DNA of 10,798 nucleotides from Patescibacteria group bacterium (GTDB lineage: Bacteria > Patescibacteriota > Minisyncoccia > Phycocordibacterales > PALSA-1337). The position numbers and the translations under genes are program-made. Shown here piece after piece: positions 6,409-10,798 of this stretch. The stretch spans positions 1-10,798 of the forward strand of contig JAMDBV010000034.1 of NCBI GenBank assembly GCA_023487965.1, in the 5' to 3' direction. The stretch's first letter is position 1, and every line of letters begins with the position of its first letter. The notes under the pieces are model-generated. The model was not told the DNA's origin. It worked only from the letters and a program-made list of their open reading frames with translations, and did not search any database.

Positions 6409-9180
6409 ATGAATTCGAACAACGTCGAGAGACAATTGGCGACAACGCCGGAACACGAACTGGCGATCATTCGTGGTGAGGTAGCCAAGGAACACTCGAA
6501 CGCCGAAACGCGTGGTGAAAAAGTGTCTGAACATCAGATTGCTGGAAATGTTATCGAAAACTACGCCAATTCCGATCATCGTGAAGTTTTGGCACCGGAT
6601 CTCGCCATCAAGGATCATGAAGCCAATGAAATAGTCCTTGAATTGTCACCGGAAGCGCACGATAAGCAGATGGAACAATTGATATCACTTGTGGCCGAAA
6701 AGGGCATACGCAATACCATCAACGTTGTTGAGCGTATGAACAATCCTCATCTTTATGACGATTTTCACCGATTTTTGGTACAGTTCGTAACTTCCGGATA
6801 TGAGCTCAACGGTCTCGACGAAAAAGATCCGATATGGAAGCCGCTACACATGACCCTTTTCGAGGTCTCATTGCCCGAAGCGGATGCCGAAGAATTGAAA
6901 GGCAATATCGAAAAATTGATTTCCGGCATGGAGCAGTTCTATTCCGGAATGTTGTCCATAAACGATGATCCGAAATCGCCCTCGTGGTTCACGATCGAAA
7001 TCGCCAACTCCAACGGTAGCGACAATTTCATCTTCTATGTATCCGTACCATCGGTGCGCCGCGATCTCTTCGAGAAACAAATTATTTCGGTTTTTCCGCA
7101 CGCTCATATAGTCGAACACAAAGACGACTATAATATTTTCAATGATGCCGGAGTGTCTTACGCTTCATATGCAAAACTCGCGAGGCATCCATTGTATCCG
7201 CTCAAGTCATATAGGGAATTTGATACGGATCCTCTCGGCGCGATACTCAATTCATTCTCAAAGATCGACCGCGAGGGTGAGGGCGCGGCCATTCAGCTCG
7301 TTGTTGGCGGTCGTGACGACACTATGTTTAAGAATTGTGAAAAGGCGATAGAGAAGATACGTGAAGGCAAGAAGGTCAATGATGCGTTGGCGGAAACGGT
7401 ACAGAGCAATCTCGGCGCCTTCGGCAAAGAGGTATTGGGTATATTCAAAAGCGCCAAAGCGATCGAAAAGGAAAAAGAAGATGATCAAAAGCGCGCTCAA
7501 ACATTGGACCAGAATATAATCGAGTCCTTTACAAAGAAGATGTCATCACCATTCATCTCGGTCAATATACGTATCGCCGCATCGGCGGCAACCGGTGATG
7601 AGGCCTCGGGCATTCTTGGTGATATCGAATCCGCCTTCAACCAGTTTGAAAGCGGTAACGGCAATCGCATTACCTGGAATCGTATCGATGGAAAGAATGT
7701 CGGCAATGTACTGAGACAATTTTCCCTGAGGACGTTTGATCGCAGTGAGGCCATAACTTTCAACATCGAAGAAATGACGTCGTGTATTCATTTCCCGGCG
7801 ACGACCGAGAGACACGTTGCTCCGCAACTCAAAGTATCCGCTTCAGGCGAGGCGCCGGCGCCACTCGAGGTGCCGACCGCCGGAACACTTCTCGGTATCA
7901 ATGATTATCGTGGCAAAAAGACCGAGATTTATATCGCGCCCGAAGATCGTATGAGGCATTTCTACGTCATTGGTCAGACCGGTACCGGCAAGACGACTTT
8001 GCTCAAAAATATGATCTTGCAGGACATAAAGGCCGGTGCCGGTGTTTGTTTCGTCGATCCGCACGGTTCGGACGTGCAAGACATTCTCGCCAATATTCCC
8101 AAGGAGAGATATGAAGATGTCGTTTATTTTGATCCGGCGTCGGTCGAGCGTCCGATGGCGCTCAATATGCTCGAATACGATCCTCGTTTTCCGGAGCAGA
8201 AGACATTTGTTGTCAATGAGATGTTTTCCATATTCCAGAAGTTGTACGGCGCCGTGCCGGAATCAATGGGTCCGATATTCGAACAATATTTCCGCAATGC
8301 AACCGGACTAGTTATCGAAGATCCCGAGTCTGGTTCGACTCTGCTCGATGTTTCGCGTGTCATGTCCAACAAGCAATTCAGGGATTTGAAGATATCACGA
8401 TGCAAAAATCCGATCATCGTGCAATTCTGGCGAGAGATCGCTGAGAAGGCGGGTGGTGAGGCGGCTCTCGCCAATGTTGTGCCGTACATCACGTCCAAAT
8501 TCGATGTATTCCTGGCCAATGAAATCATGCGCCCGATAATCGTTCAAGAAAAGTCATCGTTCAATTTTCGTGAAATCATGGATCAGCGCAAAATCCTCCT
8601 AGTCAATCTGTCGAAGGGCAGACTTGGTGATATCAATTCGCATTTGCTCGGACTCATTCTGGTCGGCAAGTTGCTGATGGCTTCGCTTTCGCGCGTGGAC
8701 ATCGTCGGCAGTGGCGCCAAGATGAATGATTTTTTCCTCTATCTCGATGAGTTCCAGAATATAACAACCGATTCGATTGCCGTTATCTTGTCTGAAGCGA
8801 GAAAGTATCGGCTTTCGTTAAATTTGGCGCATCAATTCATCGGTCAACTCGATGAGAAGATCAGAAACGCGGTGTTTGGCAACGTTGGTTCAATGGCTAT
8901 ATACCGTGTCGGCACGGAAGATGCGGAATTCTTGGAAAAACAGCTGGCTCCGACATTCATGGCAAAGGATATTATCAATATCAACAATTTCAACGCTTAT
9001 GTGAAGATGCTCGCGGGCGGCAAGCCGATAAAGCCGTTCAATATTCAGGCCATGCCATTCCCGGCCGGGAATGTGTCACAGGTTGAAGACCTCAAGAAAT
9101 TGTCTATGTTGAAATACGGTCGTGATAAGGCCATTATTGAAAGCGAGATTATGGGGAAGTATAATACGGGTAATAAGTGA
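6409..9180 (+). CDS. TraG/VirD4-like DNA-translocation ATPase (type IV secretion coupling-protein type), CPR form
   Basis: This 923-residue P-loop ATPase is of the FtsK/HerA/VirD4 class. Residues 1-78 are polar and probably disordered. Residues 79-130 are helical and contain NVVERMNNPHLYDDFH, a module I associate with CPR proteins of this type. About 140-480 is a mixed alpha/beta region starting at LHMTLFEVSLPEAD with no assigned function. The ATPase core has IGQTGTGKTTLLKN (Walker A, K528), CFVDPHGSD, FFLYLDEFQN (Walker B, D780/E781) and the conserved glutamine of LAHQFIGQL (Q809). VirD4/TraG relatives pump DNA or nucleoprotein through membranes, but here I see no transmembrane helix, so it would need a membrane partner or acts in the cytosol. 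No relaxase or VirB-type channel gene is in the window. It is followed after 24 bases by a helical protein gene. The substrate is unknown; a role in DNA uptake, conjugation-like transfer or a secretion system is inference. Confidence 0.88.
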   Translation: MNSNNVERQLATTPEHELAIIRGEVAKEHSNAETRGEKVSEHQIAGNVIENYANSDHREVLAPDLAIKDHEANEIVLELSPEAHDKQMEQLISLVAEKGIRNTINVVERMNNPHLYDDFHRFLVQFVTSGYELNGLDEKDPIWKPLHMTLFEVSLPEADAEELKGNIEKLISGMEQFYSGMLSINDDPKSPSWFTIEIANSNGSDNFIFYVSVPSVRRDLFEKQIISVFPHAHIVEHKDDYNIFNDAGVSYASYAKLARHPLYPLKSYREFDTDPLGAILNSFSKIDREGEGAAIQLVVGGRDDTMFKNCEKAIEKIREGKKVNDALAETVQSNLGAFGKEVLGIFKSAKAIEKEKEDDQKRAQTLDQNIIESFTKKMSSPFISVNIRIAASAATGDEASGILGDIESAFNQFESGNGNRITWNRIDGKNVGNVLRQFSLRTFDRSEAITFNIEEMTSCIHFPATTERHVAPQLKVSASGEAPAPLEVPTAGTLLGINDYRGKKTEIYIAPEDRMRHFYVIGQTGTGKTTLLKNMILQDIKAGAGVCFVDPHGSDVQDILANIPKERYEDVVYFDPASVERPMALNMLEYDPRFPEQKTFVVNEMFSIFQKLYGAVPESMGPIFEQYFRNATGLVIEDPESGSTLLDVSRVMSNKQFRDLKISRCKNPIIVQFWREIAEKAGGEAALANVVPYITSKFDVFLANEIMRPIIVQEKSSFNFREIMDQRKILLVNLSKGRLGDINSHLLGLILVGKLLMASLSRVDIVGSGAKMNDFFLYLDEFQNITTDSIAVILSEARKYRLSLNLAHQFIGQLDEKIRNAVFGNVGSMAIYRVGTEDAEFLEKQLAPTFMAKDIININNFNAYVKMLAGGKPIKPFNIQAMPFPAGNVSQVEDLKKLSMLKYGRDKAIIESEIMGKYNTGNK

Positions 9181-9204
9181 TATATTAGTATTTAATAAAT
9201 TTCT

Positions 9205-10398
9205 ATGAAAAAAAATGAACCGGGTAAAGAAGGACCTCAAATAGATATAGATGAAGCATATAACAATGAGCCATTCATGAGGTATTTGGTTGGTTCGGGA
9301 GTTGATGAAGAAAAAATCTCGCAAGATCCAAAAATAGTTGAACAAAAATATGAATTGTATCAAACCAGAGAAAAGTACAAGATTAACATAACAGAGCTGT
9401 ACAAAGATCGAATATCTGCTGATCTTGGTGTTACTCTCGGTCCTGATGATGAGAAATATATTGCCACCGAAATTGATCGGATTGCGGAGGCAGATCCGGA
9501 TAGGTTGAAAGAGTTGCAGGCGCAAATAGAGGAATTGGCGGAGAATAAGAGGAAAATTGATGAAGCATGGAGGGAATTGGAAAAATTGGGTATAAATAAA
9601 GATGATATCAATAAAAGAGGGGAATTAACTGATATTCTCGCAGACTTGAATAAAGCACGGAAATTCTTTGGTCGATTCGGGAAATGGATGGAAAGATTCT
9701 CACATTTTGACAAATTCTTTGGCTCTGAAGGAGCGGGAAAGGAATTGGATGCTTTGGAACAAGTAAGGGAAAAATTGCCCCCGCTGGAAAGCCTTGGAGA
9801 TGTTGACCGATTCAGGGCAGAGATAAAAAGGAAGTTATCTGCCGTAAAGGGTGTGGCGGAAGAAATGAATATATTTGACGGAATAGAGGGGGAACTTATG
9901 GATTCATTGGCAGGAATCGAAATTCTGCGCACATCTATCCAGGAAAAAGTCATCAAAAGACTCAAAGATATGATCTCTGGTAATAGTTTAACATTTGATA
10001 CTTTACTCGAAAGAGGTCATGAATATATGAAGCTAGTAGAAAAGATGTCAGATGGAGACAATGGTATGAATAAATTAACTCCGGAACAGAGAAATGAGTT
10101 GATCAAGAATCTGGATGGGGCATTAGACCGCCTCGCCCAGGGAGCAATAGACGGTATAATAATTTCAGGCGATCTCGGTAGTGTGCCACTAAAAGATATG
10201 GAAGGAGAATTAGGCAAGTTCTTACGTTTGAAATCCCTTGGTGGAAGGAAAGAATATACCGATATCGCGAATGCTCTGGCGGAGTATTTGAATAAGTCAG
10301 CGGGCGGCCTAGACGATTCTGAAGATTCAAGAATGAAACGAATCGTCATTGCTAGAATTATTGCCAAAATAAAGTTAAATCAATATGCCACAAAATAA
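9205..10398 (+). CDS. Hypothetical helical/coiled-coil protein, 397 residues
   Basis: I do not recognise a family. The protein is highly charged, without signal peptide, membrane segment or cysteine, and almost entirely helical by composition. Residues about 95-135 (from DRLKELQAQIEELAENKRK) are heptad-like coiled coil; a Phe-rich basic patch KFFGRFGKWMERFSHFDKFF follows, then further amphipathic helices and a more globular C-terminal part with IDGIIISGDLGSVPLKDM. The start is the ATG at 9205 with an A-rich beginning; there is no Shine-Dalgarno site, and a TTTAAT box lies eight bases upstream without a -35. It lies 24 bases after the ATPase gene, so cotranscription is likely. Its base composition is clearly more AT-rich than that of the upstream genes, with more AAA, ATA and AGA/AGG codons. 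It could be a structural partner or substrate of the ATPase; this rests on position only. Confidence 0.85.
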   Translation: MKKNEPGKEGPQIDIDEAYNNEPFMRYLVGSGVDEEKISQDPKIVEQKYELYQTREKYKINITELYKDRISADLGVTLGPDDEKYIATEIDRIAEADPDRLKELQAQIEELAENKRKIDEAWRELEKLGINKDDINKRGELTDILADLNKARKFFGRFGKWMERFSHFDKFFGSEGAGKELDALEQVREKLPPLESLGDVDRFRAEIKRKLSAVKGVAEEMNIFDGIEGELMDSLAGIEILRTSIQEKVIKRLKDMISGNSLTFDTLLERGHEYMKLVEKMSDGDNGMNKLTPEQRNELIKNLDGALDRLAQGAIDGIIISGDLGSVPLKDMEGELGKFLRLKSLGGRKEYTDIANALAEYLNKSAGGLDDSEDSRMKRIVIARIIAKIKLNQYATK

Positions 10399-10672
10399 TA
10401 TAACTTCGACAACCGACAATTCCGTTCAGGATTTTGACGAAATGAAGAAGGTCATCGATGACTCGGTGAAATTGCCATTATCAGCGGAAGAAAAGGGTGA
10501 AGCACTGATATCGCTGGCGGAAACGTACACAAGGACGATGAATAATATTAGCTCAGCTTATCTGAAGAGTCTGAATTCCGTGATCGAATCATTGAAGGAA
10601 GTCAAAAAAGCACAGGCTCGAGTTTCGGACAAGGTCGAGGAGGGTAAAGTGAGAGATAGGCTGAATAATTAG
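10385..10672 (+). CDS. Hypothetical small helical protein, 95 residues
   Basis: I recognise no family. The N-terminal 20 residues are polar (MPQNNITSTTDNS), followed by two or three amphipathic helices, the last of which (YLKSLNSVIESLKEVKKAQA) is coil-forming, and a charged tail ending in TAG at 10670-10672. There is no signal peptide, membrane segment or cysteine. The ATG at 10385 overlaps the end of the preceding gene by 14 bases, which points to translational coupling and a shared mRNA, since no Shine-Dalgarno site is present. It shares the preceding gene's lower GC content. The two may form a complex; that is inference from the overlap. Confidence 0.78.
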   Translation: MPQNNITSTTDNSVQDFDEMKKVIDDSVKLPLSAEEKGEALISLAETYTRTMNNISSAYLKSLNSVIESLKEVKKAQARVSDKVEEGKVRDRLNN

Positions 10673-10701
10673 TCTATATTTGCTTCTAGATCGCGACAAG
10701 T

Positions 10702-10730
10702 TTGTGTAAAATGTTATTTTGTGGTATTGT
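10702..10730 (+). promoter_or_regulatory. rnpB promoter with extended -10
   Basis: TTGTGT (10702-10707, three of six) and TATTGT (10725-10730, four of six) are separated by 17 bases. TGG directly before the -10 gives the extended TGn element that compensates for weak hexamers. +1 would be near 10737, at the start of the RNase P RNA. No terminator for the preceding gene is visible between 10673 and here. Confidence 0.5.
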
Positions 10731-10733
10731 AAA

Positions 10734-10798
10734 GTGGCAGCACTAGACAATCACTCTTCGCTTTGCGGAGGGAGGAAAGTCCGAACACCGGCGTATCG
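10734..10798 (+). ncRNA. rnpB: RNase P RNA, 5' part (cut by window end)
   Basis: RNase P RNA is the catalytic RNA that removes 5' leaders from pre-tRNAs. The universally conserved P4/CR-I segment GAGGAAAGTCCG is at 10772-10783. The preceding bases parallel the E. coli 5' end: GGCAGCACTAGACAATCAC here against AAGCTGACCAGACAGTCGC there. Between them is a very short P3-like hairpin, CTTCGC-TTT-GCGGAG (10756-10770). The 5' end is set from homology and the promoter and may be off by a few bases. Only about 65 bases are inside the window. Confidence 0.9.

Overview
This window reads as a chromosomal segment from a Candidate Phyla Radiation (Patescibacteria) bacterium, most likely a Parcubacteria-type lineage. 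The reasons are an SMC C-terminal head with the wording I associate with these genomes (NPPPFIILDETDAALDEAN, ITHNRETMSRAGVLYGVTM), a single-chain DedA-PAP2 protein, a soluble TraG/VirD4-like ATPase with an N-terminal region of CPR type, few Shine-Dalgarno sites, and promoters that sit directly on start codons. The standard code fits: two genes end in TGA and none carries an internal TGA, which argues against the TGA-recoding CPR lineages. The assignment comes from recognition of motifs, not from a database search.

Layout. Positions 1-2836 (+) hold the 3' part of smc followed one base later by a DedA-PAP2 membrane protein, which looks like an operon. They converge with gpmI (minus, 2844-4349), leaving a 7-base gap. 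A 640-base stretch (4350-4989) contains the gpmI promoter region with two palindromes, a possible small plus-strand unit (24-codon Pro-rich reading frame, hairpins, strong terminator at 4687-4711), and a minus-strand terminator at 4762-4791 that probably ends the enolase transcript. eno follows on the minus strand (4990-6270). A 138-base divergent region between eno and the ATPase gene holds two good promoters and a 20-base inverted repeat. Plus-strand genes then run to 10672: the 923-residue ATPase, a 397-residue helical protein of unknown function, and an overlapping 95-residue helical protein. The window ends inside the RNase P RNA gene (rnpB), which has its own promoter.

How the genes work together. 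SMC serves chromosome organisation. The DedA-PAP2 protein probably recycles undecaprenyl phosphate for envelope synthesis. GpmI and enolase catalyse consecutive glycolytic steps (3-phosphoglycerate to 2-phosphoglycerate to phosphoenolpyruvate) from separate promoters. The ATPase and the two proteins after it are the least explained part and may form a functional set.

The most notable signals are: start codons placed at or within two bases of the predicted transcription start for eno, the ATPase gene and gpmI (leaderless mRNAs); the long inverted repeat between the eno and ATPase promoters; the small structured unit at 4570-4711; and the uncharacterised ATPase plus coiled-coil cluster with its abrupt drop in GC content.
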